DNA of 38,568 nt, taken from positions 1 to 38,568 of the forward strand of contig JAFTGN010000092.1 in the NCBI GenBank assembly GCA_017457865.1, read 5' to 3'. The stretch is from Lachnospiraceae bacterium. Its GTDB lineage: Bacteria > Bacillota > Clostridia > Lachnospirales > Lachnospiraceae. Below, piece after piece: positions 7,787-16,749 of this stretch. Under the pieces are notes generated by a model that saw only the letters and a program-made list of their open reading frames with translations, was not told the DNA's origin and searched no databases. Made by a program: the position numbers and the translations under genes. The first letter of the stretch is position 1. Each line of letters opens with the position of its first letter.

Positions 7787-8668
7787 ATGAAGTGTAGTCG
7801 TTTGAAGCAAAAGTGGATGGTGCTGTTTCTGTGTGGCTGTCTGGGCATGACAGCCTGTGGCAGTCGGGAAATCAAGTCCACAGAAACCGATACTGTACAG
7901 TTTATAGAAACACAGGCAGAAGGCACAGAGTCCACAGAGGAAGCAGAATCCGGAGAAAGTGAATCCGAAGTGGAATCTGAATCAACAGAAGAGGCAGAGT
8001 CATTGGAGACAGAATCCGCAGAGCAGGTGTCACAGAAAGAAGAGGTGCCGGATTCTATAGAGGAATCAAAATCTGATCAATCTAAAGATCATGAGGAATC
8101 TAAGGAGTCCAGAGAAACGAAAGAAGCCACCAGCCGTACAAAGCCTGACCAGGAAAGTGACAACAGGGAAACCCAGCGTGAAACGGTCATTGAAATCGTG
8201 GAGCCCACCTATGAGGTGATGGGTGCCATTTATGAAGACATTTCCATGAGTTGGGCAGACCTGTGTATGCTGGTGTTAGACTGTGTGCTGACCACACCGG
8301 TTTCTTATCCGGGGGATCCAGTGTTTGCTGCCATTGGTGATCCGGGAAAGGCAGAGCCGTTGCTGATCACCGGGCACCAGACCGGTGATCAGGCGGGAAA
8401 CTATTACATCTACAGCTTTCTCGACGGACAGCGGATTTATCAGTTAGGCAATTATGTGGGAATTTTGTACCGCAATCCAGAGGCAGGCCGATTCTGCCTG
8501 CAAGTGTCAGAATCAGAGTTTCGGATTTATGAGTATCATTCCAACCATATGGTGTGGATTGATACACTCCCTGCCTTGCCGGAAGGATACAGTGTGTTGT
8601 CCATGCAGCCATTGAATGTCAGCCCGCCGATCACCATTGACAACCTGCAAAACTATATCACAAACTAA
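7787..8668 (+). CDS. Lipoprotein with long Glu/Ser-rich linker, unknown function
   Basis: A 293-residue protein. A basic start (KCSRLKQK), a hydrophobic core and the lipobox MTAC give a predicted lipidated Cys24, so the mature protein would be anchored outside the membrane. Residues about 30-140 are low-complexity, dominated by E, S, T and K (repeated STEEAES-like units), likely a disordered stalk through the cell wall. Residues 145-290 form a compact domain with no motif I know. ATG 7787 follows a GGGATGAGAG stretch that is only a weak ribosome binding site. The gene lies between purL and a purF-like gene and ends at a strong terminator, so the purine neighbours are probably coincidental. 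Confidence 0.75.
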   Translation: MKCSRLKQKWMVLFLCGCLGMTACGSREIKSTETDTVQFIETQAEGTESTEEAESGESESEVESESTEEAESLETESAEQVSQKEEVPDSIEESKSDQSKDHEESKESRETKEATSRTKPDQESDNRETQRETVIEIVEPTYEVMGAIYEDISMSWADLCMLVLDCVLTTPVSYPGDPVFAAIGDPGKAEPLLITGHQTGDQAGNYYIYSFLDGQRIYQLGNYVGILYRNPEAGRFCLQVSESEFRIYEYHSNHMVWIDTLPALPEGYSVLSMQPLNVSPPITIDNLQNYITN

Positions 8669-8680
8669 TAAAAATATTTA

Positions 8681-8720
8681 AACCGCAGATTCGAGAGCAA
8701 AGAATCTGCGGTTTCTTTTT
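8681..8720 (+). terminator. Intrinsic terminator after the lipoprotein gene
   Basis: AACCGCAGATTC (8681-8692) pairs perfectly with GAATCTGCGGTT (8702-8713), followed by TCTTTTT. Confidence 0.9.
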
Positions 8721-8884
8721 GGATAGAATTTTTTTCTCCCCATTGAGTTTAGAAAAAATGTATGATATGCTTATAAAATGGGACTTATGTTTGTTTGGGA
8801 TGACAGGAAAGGCCCATAGAGCAGTTTGGGCAGGTTTTGCCTGAATGTGGACAAGGATAAAATTTGGAATGGAGAGAAGTAAAA

Positions 8885-10291
8885 ATGGGTGGATTTTTTG
8901 GTGTAGCATCAAAGGAAAGTTGTACATTTGATCTGTTTTTTGGTACAGACTATCATTCCCATCTGGGAACGAGAAGGGCCGGTATGGCAGTGTATGGTGA
9001 GCATGGATTTCGCAAGGCCATTCACAGTATTGAGAATTCCCCTTTTCGTACAAAATTTGAGAAGGAACTGGAGTATTTAGAAGGGAATATGGGAATAGGC
9101 AGTATTTCAGACTTTGAGGCACAGCCGATTTTTGTGCGTTCCCATCATGGAAGCTTTGCCATTACGACAGTAAGTAAGATTAATAATATAGATGAAATTG
9201 TAGATGACATTTTAAAAGGCTCTACCCATTTCTTTGAAATGAGCAATGGAGAGATCAATCCTACCGAGTTGGTAGCAGCACTGATTAACCAGAAGGAAAA
9301 TCTCATTGATGGAATCAAGTATGCATTGGAAACCATTGACGGTTCTTTGTCACTGCTATTGTTGACTCCTATGGGAATCTATGCGGCAAGAGATAAAATG
9401 GGACGTACGCCGATTGTGTTGGGAAAGAAACAGGATGCCAGATGTGCCTGCTTTGAAAGCTTTTCTTATTTGAATCTGGGGTATGAGGATGATCGTGAGT
9501 TAGGACCTGGTGAGATTGCTGTGATCACTGCGGATGGTGTGAAGACACTGGTGGCACCTGGGGATCAGAAGAAAGTATGTACATTTTTATGGGTCTATTA
9601 TGGATATCCGGCAGCAAGCTATGAAGGGGTCAACGTAGAAGAGATGCGTTACAATTGTGGTAAGCTGCTGGCAAGGAGAGATAATATTGATGTGGATGTG
9701 GTGGCAGGTGTGCCGGATTCCGGTACTGCTCATGCAGTGGGATATGCCAATGAGTCAGGCATTCCATTTTCCAGACCATTTATCAAGTATACCCCTACCT
9801 GGCCCCGTTCCTTTATGCCTACCATTCAGACAAAGCGGGATCTGATTGCACATATGAAACTGCTGCCGGTACATGATCTGATCAAAGATAAGAGATTACT
9901 GCTGATTGACGATTCCATCGTCAGAGGTACCCAGTTGCGGGAAACCACAGAGTTTTTATATGAAAGTGGCGCAAAAGAAGTGCACATTCGTCCTGCATGT
10001 CCGCCATTGTTATTTGGCTGTAAGTATCTGAATTTCTCCAGATCCAAGTCTGAGATGGAGTTGATCGCCAGAGTGGTCATCAATGAACTGGAAGGCAGAG
10101 AAGTGACAGAACCGGAAGTGCTGGAAGAATATGCAAATCCGGATTCTGACAAGTATCAGAAGATGGTAGATCGTATTTGTGAGAAACTGAACTTTACTTC
10201 TCTCCGGTATCACAGACTGGATGATATGTTAGAATCTGTGGGCATCAATCCGGAACATCTGTGTACTTACTGCTGGAATGGCAAAGAGTGA
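8885..10291 (+). CDS. Amidophosphoribosyltransferase-like protein (PurF family) lacking the N-terminal catalytic Cys
   Basis: A 468-residue protein with an N-terminal Ntn-type glutamine amidotransferase domain and a C-terminal phosphoribosyltransferase domain. The PRPP loop LLLIDDSIVRGTQ is intact. Cys residues that bind the 4Fe-4S cluster in Bacillus-type PurF appear to be kept (ACPPLLFGC, LCTYCWNG). Canonical PurF begins, after propeptide removal, with Cys in a CGVFG motif; here the equivalent is GGFFG right after Met1, so the glutaminase nucleophile is missing. I recall this GGFFG form as widespread in Lachnospiraceae, usually annotated as amidophosphoribosyltransferase. It may use free ammonia, another amine, or have a different role. 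ATG 8885 is chosen for the GGAGAG upstream and because similarity starts there. Confidence 0.85.
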   Translation: MGGFFGVASKESCTFDLFFGTDYHSHLGTRRAGMAVYGEHGFRKAIHSIENSPFRTKFEKELEYLEGNMGIGSISDFEAQPIFVRSHHGSFAITTVSKINNIDEIVDDILKGSTHFFEMSNGEINPTELVAALINQKENLIDGIKYALETIDGSLSLLLLTPMGIYAARDKMGRTPIVLGKKQDARCACFESFSYLNLGYEDDRELGPGEIAVITADGVKTLVAPGDQKKVCTFLWVYYGYPAASYEGVNVEEMRYNCGKLLARRDNIDVDVVAGVPDSGTAHAVGYANESGIPFSRPFIKYTPTWPRSFMPTIQTKRDLIAHMKLLPVHDLIKDKRLLLIDDSIVRGTQLRETTEFLYESGAKEVHIRPACPPLLFGCKYLNFSRSKSEMELIARVVINELEGREVTEPEVLEEYANPDSDKYQKMVDRICEKLNFTSLRYHRLDDMLESVGINPEHLCTYCWNGKE

Positions 10292-10404
10292 TCACAGACC
10301 CATGGGAAACAGACGGCGACAGAAAAAAGAATTCAGCGATCATGAAGGAGATCATGAGAACAGGAAACAAATCCATGACAAAGGAAGCGGAGTGAAATAC
10401 AGAT

Positions 10405-11895
10405 ATGAAGATCGGATTTGATAATGAGAAATATTTGAATATGCAGTCAGCACATATCAGAGAGCGGATTGCCCAGTTTGGAAATAAGCTGTATCTGGAG
10501 TTTGGTGGAAAATTATTTGATGACTACCATGCATCCAGAGTATTGCCGGGATTTTTGCCGGATTCTAAGTTACAGATGCTGTTGCAGTTGAAAGATCAGG
10601 CGGAGATCGTCATTGTCATCAGCGCAGAAGACATTGAAGAGAATAAGATCCGCGGAGACTATGGAATCACCTATGATGCAGATGTGATGCGGCTCATTGA
10701 TGCATTTCAGGGAGTAGGATTGTTTGTGGGAAGTGTCTGTCTGACGAAATTTGCCGGACAGGCTTCTGCTGTTCGGTTCCAGAAGCAGTTAGAGGAGGCT
10801 GGCATCAAATCTTACCGTCATTACATCATTCCGGGATATCCAAGCGATGTAGAACGCATTGTCAGTGATGAGGGATATGGACGGAATGAATATATTGAAA
10901 CGGAACGTCCACTGGTGGTCATCACTGCACCGGGACCAGGCAGCGGCAAGATGGCAACCTGTCTGTCCCAGTTGTACCATGAGCATAAGAGAGGGGTACA
11001 GGCCGGTTATGCCAAGTTTGAGACATTCCCCATCTGGAATCTGCCATTGCAGCATCCGGTGAATCTGGCATATGAGGCTGCTACTTCTGATCTGGATGAT
11101 GTGAATATGATTGATCCGTTCCATTTAGAAGCATATGGAGAGACTACGGTCAATTATAACCGGGATGTAGAAATATTTCCGGTGCTCAATGCCATGTTTG
11201 AACTGATCGCAGGGGAGAGTCCATACAAGTCTCCTACGGATATGGGCGTGAATATGGCAGGCAATTGTATCAGCGATGATGCAGCCTGCTGTCAAGCATC
11301 CAGACAGGAGATTATCCGCAGATATTATAAATGTCTGTGTGACCAAAAGCGAAACGGTACCACCAGAGACAATTTGTATAAGTTGAAATTGTTACTAAAA
11401 CAGGCAGGAGTGTCTACAGAGGATCGCAAAGTAGTGGAAGCTGCTTTACGTCAGGAAGCACAGACAGAGGGACATCCGGCGATGGCCATTGAGTTGGAGG
11501 ATGGCACCATTGTGACAGGAAAGACCAGTGATTTGCTGGGAGCGGCATCTGCGGCATTGTTGAATGCTTTGAAAGCACTGGCGCAGATTGATCCGGATCA
11601 GAAGCTGATTGCGCCGGATGCCATCGAACCAATCCAATGTTTGAAAACAGACTATCTGGGAAGCAAGAATCCACGTCTTCATACAGATGAGGTGCTGATT
11701 GCCTTATCTTCTACGGCAGCCCACAGAGAGGATGCCCGTCTGGCTATGCGTCAGCTGCCTAAGTTGAAAGGGTGCCAGGCACATTCTACTGTGCTGCTGT
11801 CTTCTGTGGATGAACAGATCTTCAAACGTTTGGGGATTATGCTGACCAGTGAACCGAAGTATGAGGAAAGCCAGAGAAAGTATCATGGACATTGA
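10405..11895 (+). CDS. DUF1846 family protein
   Basis: A 496-residue cytoplasmic protein matching DUF1846 in length and motifs: it starts KIGFDNEKY with QSAHIRERI soon after, then has TAPGPGSGKMATCLSQLYH, a nucleotide-binding-like loop (GPGSGK) near residue 180, and LGSKNPRLHTDEVL near 420. The family is common in Firmicutes, and I know of no established reaction. The gene follows the purF-like gene by 113 bp with no terminator between, so they may be co-transcribed. Nothing looks truncated. Confidence 0.9.
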   Translation: MKIGFDNEKYLNMQSAHIRERIAQFGNKLYLEFGGKLFDDYHASRVLPGFLPDSKLQMLLQLKDQAEIVIVISAEDIEENKIRGDYGITYDADVMRLIDAFQGVGLFVGSVCLTKFAGQASAVRFQKQLEEAGIKSYRHYIIPGYPSDVERIVSDEGYGRNEYIETERPLVVITAPGPGSGKMATCLSQLYHEHKRGVQAGYAKFETFPIWNLPLQHPVNLAYEAATSDLDDVNMIDPFHLEAYGETTVNYNRDVEIFPVLNAMFELIAGESPYKSPTDMGVNMAGNCISDDAACCQASRQEIIRRYYKCLCDQKRNGTTRDNLYKLKLLLKQAGVSTEDRKVVEAALRQEAQTEGHPAMAIELEDGTIVTGKTSDLLGAASAALLNALKALAQIDPDQKLIAPDAIEPIQCLKTDYLGSKNPRLHTDEVLIALSSTAAHREDARLAMRQLPKLKGCQAHSTVLLSSVDEQIFKRLGIMLTSEPKYEESQRKYHGH

Positions 11896-11956
11896 TGTTT
11901 AAATGTTCAGACTAAAAATAGTCAGACTGTAAGTGTTTCTGCAAAATAACAAGAAA

Positions 11957-12093
11957 AGAATTCTGCGAACGCAGAATTCTCGCGCCGAGCGCGGTTGCGT
12001 AAGCAACTTTTTCTCTTTCGCGCGAGGTCGCATCCTGTGCGGAGCATTTTTGGGTGACAGAATTTTCTGTTACCTAATAGGAAATTCCTATTA
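11957..12093. repeat. Composite intergenic palindromic repeat
   Basis: A run of adjacent inverted repeats: AGAATTCTGC-gaac-GCAGAATTCT (11957-11980); CTCGCGC (11979-11985) with GCGCGAG (12020-12026), enclosing GTTGC-GTAA-GCAAC (11994-12007); GGTGACAG-aatttt-CTGTTACC (12053-12074); and TAATAGGAA-A-TTCCTATTA (12075-12093). The GC-rich centre contrasts with its surroundings. ORFs crossing it in both directions are explained by the repeat and not by coding. I recall very similar intergenic units in other Lachnospiraceae genomes. A related TAATAG palindrome followed by poly-A recurs at 27118-27133. Confidence 0.7.
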
Positions 12094-12098
12094 CAAAA

Positions 12099-12143
12099 AA
12101 AGTGGCACAATCGTTTTGGATACGGTTGTGCCACTTGTGTTTT
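12099..12143. terminator. Bidirectional terminator between DUF1846 and the penicillin-binding protein gene
   Basis: AGTGGCACAA (12101-12110) pairs with TTGTGCCACT (12126-12135), extended by CG/CG pairs in the loop side. A run of A precedes it and GTGTTTTT follows. It lies between convergent genes and can serve both. Confidence 0.8.
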
Positions 12144-12164
12144 TATGAAAAAATGTGAAAATGC

Positions 12165-15062
12165 TTACCACCAGCTGTCAGAGTACCAGTTGTTGCCACG
12201 ATTGTCATCCTGCCATCCGGCATTGTTTTCGTCCTGCCAATAGGGATTGTTGAAATACTGGTTGTCGTAGTCTGGCTCTTTTTCACTATCCGGTGAATTC
12301 CATTGATACCCAAATGTGTCATCATTTTCTGGATTTTCTTCACTGCTGGATGTATCTGTGTCCGTGTCATCGTTTCCAAACAGGAAGTGAAAATAATTCC
12401 AGAAACTGTGCGAATCATCGGCTTCTTCATCGGTTGGCTCCGATTCTGTTTGTTCCGGTCTTGTAGGCGTGGATTCCGGTTGGCGGTGGGTATGAATGGT
12501 ACAGGTACTGGTGTAGAGATCTTCATAGGTGGAAGATCTGGTATCTTCTGTGACTACACCATCTGCCTGATCTATGTCATCTACCATCAATACGATTTTC
12601 GACTCTATCTTGCGGTCTGGACAAAATGTACCGGCAAGCATATTGGAGTCTGTACAGATGTTGTATACCTTGTGTCGGTTGCAGTACGCTGTAGGGGCAG
12701 TGCCAGGGGCAAAATATTCTTCATACACCACAGAATCGTCTTCTCCACAGCCACATACTCCCTGGATGGCAAGCAGTCCGGATTTGCTGCAAATCGTTGC
12801 TTTTTGCAGGTTGTGGTAGGAGAATGGAATGTCTTTCAGGTTTTCATGAATTCTGGACATGATTTTTTGCCAGATTTCCTTGTGATAAACCTGTCCGTTG
12901 CCCAGAGACTTCTCATCGTCATAACCAGACCAGATGCCGCAACAATAATAAGAGGAAAATCCTTCAAACCATACATCATTGGAATCGGTAGTAGAACCAC
13001 TCTTTCCGGCAAGGGTCAGTCCCTTTACCTGACAGGGCAGACCAGTGGGATCAATACCCAAATCATGCCAGGGACTTTCTCCGGTGATCACATCTTCCAT
13101 GGCAGAAGTAAGCAGTTCAGCGGTGGATTCCCGAAGCACTTGATGGGATTCCTGTGTCTTGCTTAACAGGATGGTACCATCTTTGTCACAAATTCGAGTG
13201 TAAAAAGTAGGTTCAATATATGTTCCGCCATTTTCAATGGCGGCATAGGCTGCGGTCAGTTCCAGGTTGGACACGCCATAGGTGATACCCCCCAGAGACA
13301 GGGCAGTGATTTTGTCTGTTTTTACCTGTCCATTGATGGTCTGACTGTCCACAAGAGAGCTGATGCCAAACCGTGTGCCATAAGAAAATGCGGTGTCAAT
13401 GCCCACACTTTCATTGATGCATTTGGTGGCAATGATGTTCATGGAACACATGATGGCCTGGCGGATATTGGCATAACCCAAATAGGTGTCACTCCACCAG
13501 TTGGCAAAAGTTTGTCCATCTGCGCTGTAAGGTGCATCATAGTAAGTGGTGGCAAGGGTACAGTCTGCCGCATCAATGGCAGGTGCAAAAGTAGTCAATA
13601 CTTTAAAACAGGAACCGGGTTGACGAAGAGAATCGGTAGCACGATTCAAGGTGCGGCTGGCAATTTTCTCTCCCCGTCCGCCTACAATGGCGGCCACATA
13701 TCCTGTAGATGGATCAATGACAACAGCGGAAGCCTGTGGCTGTAATGTTTTAGACAATGCCTCTGATTCAATGGTATCACTTTCTGCAAGGGTCGCTGCC
13801 TTGAATTCTTCGATACAGGCGGTGATGGCTTCCTCGCTGTCAAAAATCAGCTTAAAGGCAGACTTGCCAAGTGTCTGACGTTCAAAGGCACGGATATCCG
13901 ATTCGGTATACACAGAAGTAGAACCATCCCCATGTGTGACTTGCAGGTTGTATGTGATGGAATATTCTGTAATGGGGTAGTTGTCCGGATTGCTGCATTC
14001 TTCTTCTGCGATTGCCTGTATCTTCGGATCCATGGTGGTATAGATGCGCAGACCACCACTGTAAAGCAGTTTGTAAGCCTGCGTCTGGGTATAGCCCAAT
14101 TCCTCCTGTAAATCCTGTACCACAGAGTCAATCAAGGCATCAGTAAAATAGCTGAATACAGAATCTCCTGCGGCATCTGCCAGGGCCTGATTGCTGGCAA
14201 TGCGGTTGTACACATCGTCTGCCAGTGCGTCATCCACGTCATCTTGATTGATATATCCCTGTTGTTTCATATTGGACAGAACCAATTCCCTGCGCTCTGC
14301 GTTTTTGTCAGGATGGGTAATGGGATTGTACAAAGATGGATTCTGGGTAATGGCAGCAAGGACTGTACATTCGGAAAGGGTCAGTTCTGACACATCTTTC
14401 GCAAAGTATTTTTTGGAAGCTGCCTGTACACCAAGAGTATTGCTGCCCAAATTGATGGTATTCAGGTAATATTCCATAATGGTGCCTTTGGATTTCAGCT
14501 GTTGTTCCAGCTTTAGTGCCAGATATTGCTCCTGAATCTTGCGTACCAGCTGTTCGGCAAATGTTTTTTCGGAACCGCCCTCAAAAATATTATTCTTAAT
14601 CAGCTGCTGGGTAATGGTGCTGGCCCCTTCTGAAAAATTGCCACTGGAAAATCCCACAAACGCCGCACGAAAAATTCCTTTCATGTCTATGCCTTTGTGC
14701 TCCCAAAAACGTTCATCTTCGATGGCAATAAAAGCCCGAATTAGATTGTCCGGCAGCTGGTTATAAGAAACCTCTTCTCGATTGGAACCGGCCATGACCA
14801 GCGTTTCCATGATTTCTCCTTCACTGTCATAAAGATAAGTGGCATATCCTGCTGGTTCTAAGTCAATGGCAGAAGCATCTGGGGTATCATCCAGAATACT
14901 GCGGAAGCATCCATAAGCAAAGGCGCATGCCGTAACCAGTGCAATCAGGATGATAAGAAGAAATAGTTTAAACAAAAACATCGCAATGGTGCGGTTGCGC
15001 CTTCGATGGGACGACTGCAGCATAGTCAGTTCTTTTTTTAATTGATTCGGTGAAAAATTCAT
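12165..15062 (-). CDS. Bifunctional class A penicillin-binding protein (transglycosylase/transpeptidase)
   Basis: A 965-residue membrane enzyme that polymerises and cross-links peptidoglycan outside the cell. A cytoplasmic basic segment (SSHRRRNR) precedes one membrane helix at about residues 26-51. The GT51 domain has the catalytic Glu in EDERFWEHKG (about Glu115) and TITQQLIKN. The transpeptidase domain has SCFK (Ser484, Lys487), SMN (540-542) and KSG (687-689). After the enzyme part comes a tail of over 100 residues, first Ser/Thr/Pro/acidic, then Asn/Asp with many Trp/Tyr (NNPYW, NNWYSDSWW). ATG 15062 is preferred over TTG 15089 because GAGGGG lies just upstream. The equivalent of B. subtilis PonA, so gene naming is left open. 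Confidence 0.93.
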   Translation of the reverse strand: MNFSPNQLKKELTMLQSSHRRRNRTIAMFLFKLFLLIILIALVTACAFAYGCFRSILDDTPDASAIDLEPAGYATYLYDSEGEIMETLVMAGSNREEVSYNQLPDNLIRAFIAIEDERFWEHKGIDMKGIFRAAFVGFSSGNFSEGASTITQQLIKNNIFEGGSEKTFAEQLVRKIQEQYLALKLEQQLKSKGTIMEYYLNTINLGSNTLGVQAASKKYFAKDVSELTLSECTVLAAITQNPSLYNPITHPDKNAERRELVLSNMKQQGYINQDDVDDALADDVYNRIASNQALADAAGDSVFSYFTDALIDSVVQDLQEELGYTQTQAYKLLYSGGLRIYTTMDPKIQAIAEEECSNPDNYPITEYSITYNLQVTHGDGSTSVYTESDIRAFERQTLGKSAFKLIFDSEEAITACIEEFKAATLAESDTIESEALSKTLQPQASAVVIDPSTGYVAAIVGGRGEKIASRTLNRATDSLRQPGSCFKVLTTFAPAIDAADCTLATTYYDAPYSADGQTFANWWSDTYLGYANIRQAIMCSMNIIATKCINESVGIDTAFSYGTRFGISSLVDSQTINGQVKTDKITALSLGGITYGVSNLELTAAYAAIENGGTYIEPTFYTRICDKDGTILLSKTQESHQVLRESTAELLTSAMEDVITGESPWHDLGIDPTGLPCQVKGLTLAGKSGSTTDSNDVWFEGFSSYYCCGIWSGYDDEKSLGNGQVYHKEIWQKIMSRIHENLKDIPFSYHNLQKATICSKSGLLAIQGVCGCGEDDSVVYEEYFAPGTAPTAYCNRHKVYNICTDSNMLAGTFCPDRKIESKIVLMVDDIDQADGVVTEDTRSSTYEDLYTSTCTIHTHRQPESTPTRPEQTESEPTDEEADDSHSFWNYFHFLFGNDDTDTDTSSSEENPENDDTFGYQWNSPDSEKEPDYDNQYFNNPYWQDENNAGWQDDNRGNNWYSDSWW

Positions 15063-15125
15063 AAACCCCTCTATTTGAAATGCTGTCAAGCAGATTTTTT
15101 ATACTACACGTTGGTAGATGGCTTT

Positions 15126-15131
15126 ATTATA
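15126..15131 (-). promoter_or_regulatory. Probable -10 box of the penicillin-binding protein gene
   Basis: On the minus strand TATAAT is preceded by TTCTGG and lies about 65 bp upstream of ATG 15062. No good -35 is visible at 16-18 bp, so only the -10 is supported. Confidence 0.4.
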
Positions 15132-15188
15132 CCAGAACTTTTCTTATAAATAAAGAGGGAACGATCTGGTCCCGCTCTGGATTTGTAG

Positions 15189-15217
15189 TTGTACTAAAAA
15201 AGGATTTCCGTTATAAT
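15189..15217 (+). promoter_or_regulatory. Sigma-A promoter upstream of yigZ
   Basis: TTGTAC (15189-15194), a 17-bp spacer and TATAAT (15212-15217). The predicted start is about 80 bp before the yigZ ATG. Confidence 0.75.
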
Positions 15218-15303
15218 AGAGTCATATGGTGCAGTAGCAGTATTCCAATTCTGGTTTTACCGAAATCTGCATCATAAGGAAGAATTCAGACTGGAGGACA
15301 TAC

Positions 15304-15960
15304 ATGGTCAGTCAATATAAAACAATCTATCGTGCGGGAAGTGCGACGATCATAGAGAAAAAATCCCGTTTTATTGCAGAAATCATTCCGGTGGAAACCG
15401 AGGAAGAAGCACTTGCATTTATCGAAAGCCGGAAGAAAAAATACTGGGATGCCACCCACAATTGTTCTGCTTATATTATTGGCACAAATCAGCCGATTAT
15501 GCGATGCAGTGACGATGGAGAACCTTCTCAGACAGCCGGTAAGCCTATGTTGGATGTTCTGGCAGGATATGGACTGTGTAATGTGGCAGCAGTTGTCACA
15601 AGATATTTTGGAGGAACTCTCCTTGGAACCGGAGGACTGGTTCGGGCTTACAGCCGTGCAGTGCAGGAAGGGATCCATGCATGTGTGCAGGTGGAAAAAA
15701 AGCTTGCATGGGAACTGGAAATAGGAATAGATTATACAGGAATTGGAAAAATACAGTATATCATTGCGTCAGCTGGTCTGGAAGCCATTGATACCCAATA
15801 TACCGATACGGTGACAATCCGTTTACCGGTACCGGTGGCAGAGACGGACCGCTTGGAAAAGGAACTGATAGAAGGTACCAGTGGAACTGTTCAGATTATC
15901 AGGCTGCGTCAGCTGTATTATGGATTGGTAGATGGGGCAGTTGTTTTGTTTGAAGAATAG
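15304..15960 (+). CDS. yigZ: YigZ/IMPACT family protein
   Basis: A 218-residue cytoplasmic protein of the YigZ/IMPACT (UPF0029) family. Hallmarks are KKSRFIAEI near residue 20, the DDGEPSQTAGKPML block near 65-80, and YFGGTLLGTGGLVRAYSRA near 100-120, followed by a DUF1949-type ferredoxin-like C-terminal domain. The length is normal. Eukaryotic IMPACT affects GCN2 signalling; the bacterial role is unsettled, with nucleic-acid or ribosome binding proposed. ATG 15304 follows CTGGAGGAC. The response regulator gene starts 63 bp later without an obvious terminator, so read-through transcription is possible. Confidence 0.93.
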   Translation: MVSQYKTIYRAGSATIIEKKSRFIAEIIPVETEEEALAFIESRKKKYWDATHNCSAYIIGTNQPIMRCSDDGEPSQTAGKPMLDVLAGYGLCNVAAVVTRYFGGTLLGTGGLVRAYSRAVQEGIHACVQVEKKLAWELEIGIDYTGIGKIQYIIASAGLEAIDTQYTDTVTIRLPVPVAETDRLEKELIEGTSGTVQIIRLRQLYYGLVDGAVVLFEE

Positions 15961-16023
15961 TAGATAGAAACAGGCGATTGAGATGGGGGTTCTTGATTAC
16001 CTTTGTAGATAAGGGGGGAAAAT

Positions 16024-16749
16024 ATGATACAGATTGCAGTCTGTGACGACAGCCAGCAGTGGATTGGCACGATTAGTACTTTGCTGACAAATTTTCAGGA
16101 GAAATACCATGAAGAACTGCAAATTGAAGAATATTCATCTGGTCAGGAACTGTTGGCAGATTATGAAAAAGGAGAACGGTTCGATCTACTGTATTTGGAT
16201 ATTGAGATGGAAGAGATGGATGGCATCCATACCGCATCCCATATCCGGCAAAGGGATAACAGGCTATTGATCGTCTATGTGTCAGGGCACGAAGAATATT
16301 TACGGGAGTTGTTTGAAACAGAACCTTTTCGTTTCATTCAAAAACCCATTGAGGAACAACGGTTTGAGGAAGTGTTCTGTAAGGCAGTGGAACGGATTTC
16401 TTCCAGAAAAAAACAGTATTTTTATTACCAGTCCGGCAAGAACATTGTCAAGCTTTTGGTGCAGAATATTATTTATATCGAAAGTGACAAGCGAAAAGTG
16501 ATCATCCATACCATTACAGATACCAGAGAATATTATGATAAGTTGGATGTGGTGGAAGAGAAATTAAAAGAAATGCGGTTTGTTCGAATTCACAAGGCAT
16601 ATCTGGTGAATATGGATCACATAGAAGCATTTCAGTATGACAGAGTGGCACTTTCAGATGGCACTTTTTTGAGCATCAGTGAGAAAAACAGGCCAAGAAT
16701 GCGGGAAATGTTTTGGGAATACTGTAGAGAGGACGGGGGAAATGACTGA
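16024..16749 (+). CDS. LytTR-type response regulator
   Basis: A 241-residue transcription regulator: receiver domain (1-120) plus LytTR DNA-binding domain (about 135-235), the AgrA/LytR/VirR architecture. Acidic-pocket residues Asp8/Asp9 lie in VCDDS, the phosphoacceptor is Asp59 in LLYLDIEM, and the conserved Lys is Lys107 in FIQKPI. The LytTR part shows IIYIESDKRKVIIHT and FVRIHKAYLVNMDHI. ATG 16024 follows AGGGGGG. Its stop overlaps the kinase start (ATGACTGA), so the two proteins are translationally coupled. The family binds pairs of 9-bp direct repeats about 21 bp apart; such a pair lies at 17723-17752, upstream of nfeD. Confidence 0.95.
   Translation: MIQIAVCDDSQQWIGTISTLLTNFQEKYHEELQIEEYSSGQELLADYEKGERFDLLYLDIEMEEMDGIHTASHIRQRDNRLLIVYVSGHEEYLRELFETEPFRFIQKPIEEQRFEEVFCKAVERISSRKKQYFYYQSGKNIVKLLVQNIIYIESDKRKVIIHTITDTREYYDKLDVVEEKLKEMRFVRIHKAYLVNMDHIEAFQYDRVALSDGTFLSISEKNRPRMREMFWEYCREDGGND

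Noticed and set aside
11933-12148. ORFs of about 70 codons on both strands over the palindromic repeat
   Set aside because: They are created by the inverted repeats, have no ribosome binding site, and run through the terminator.
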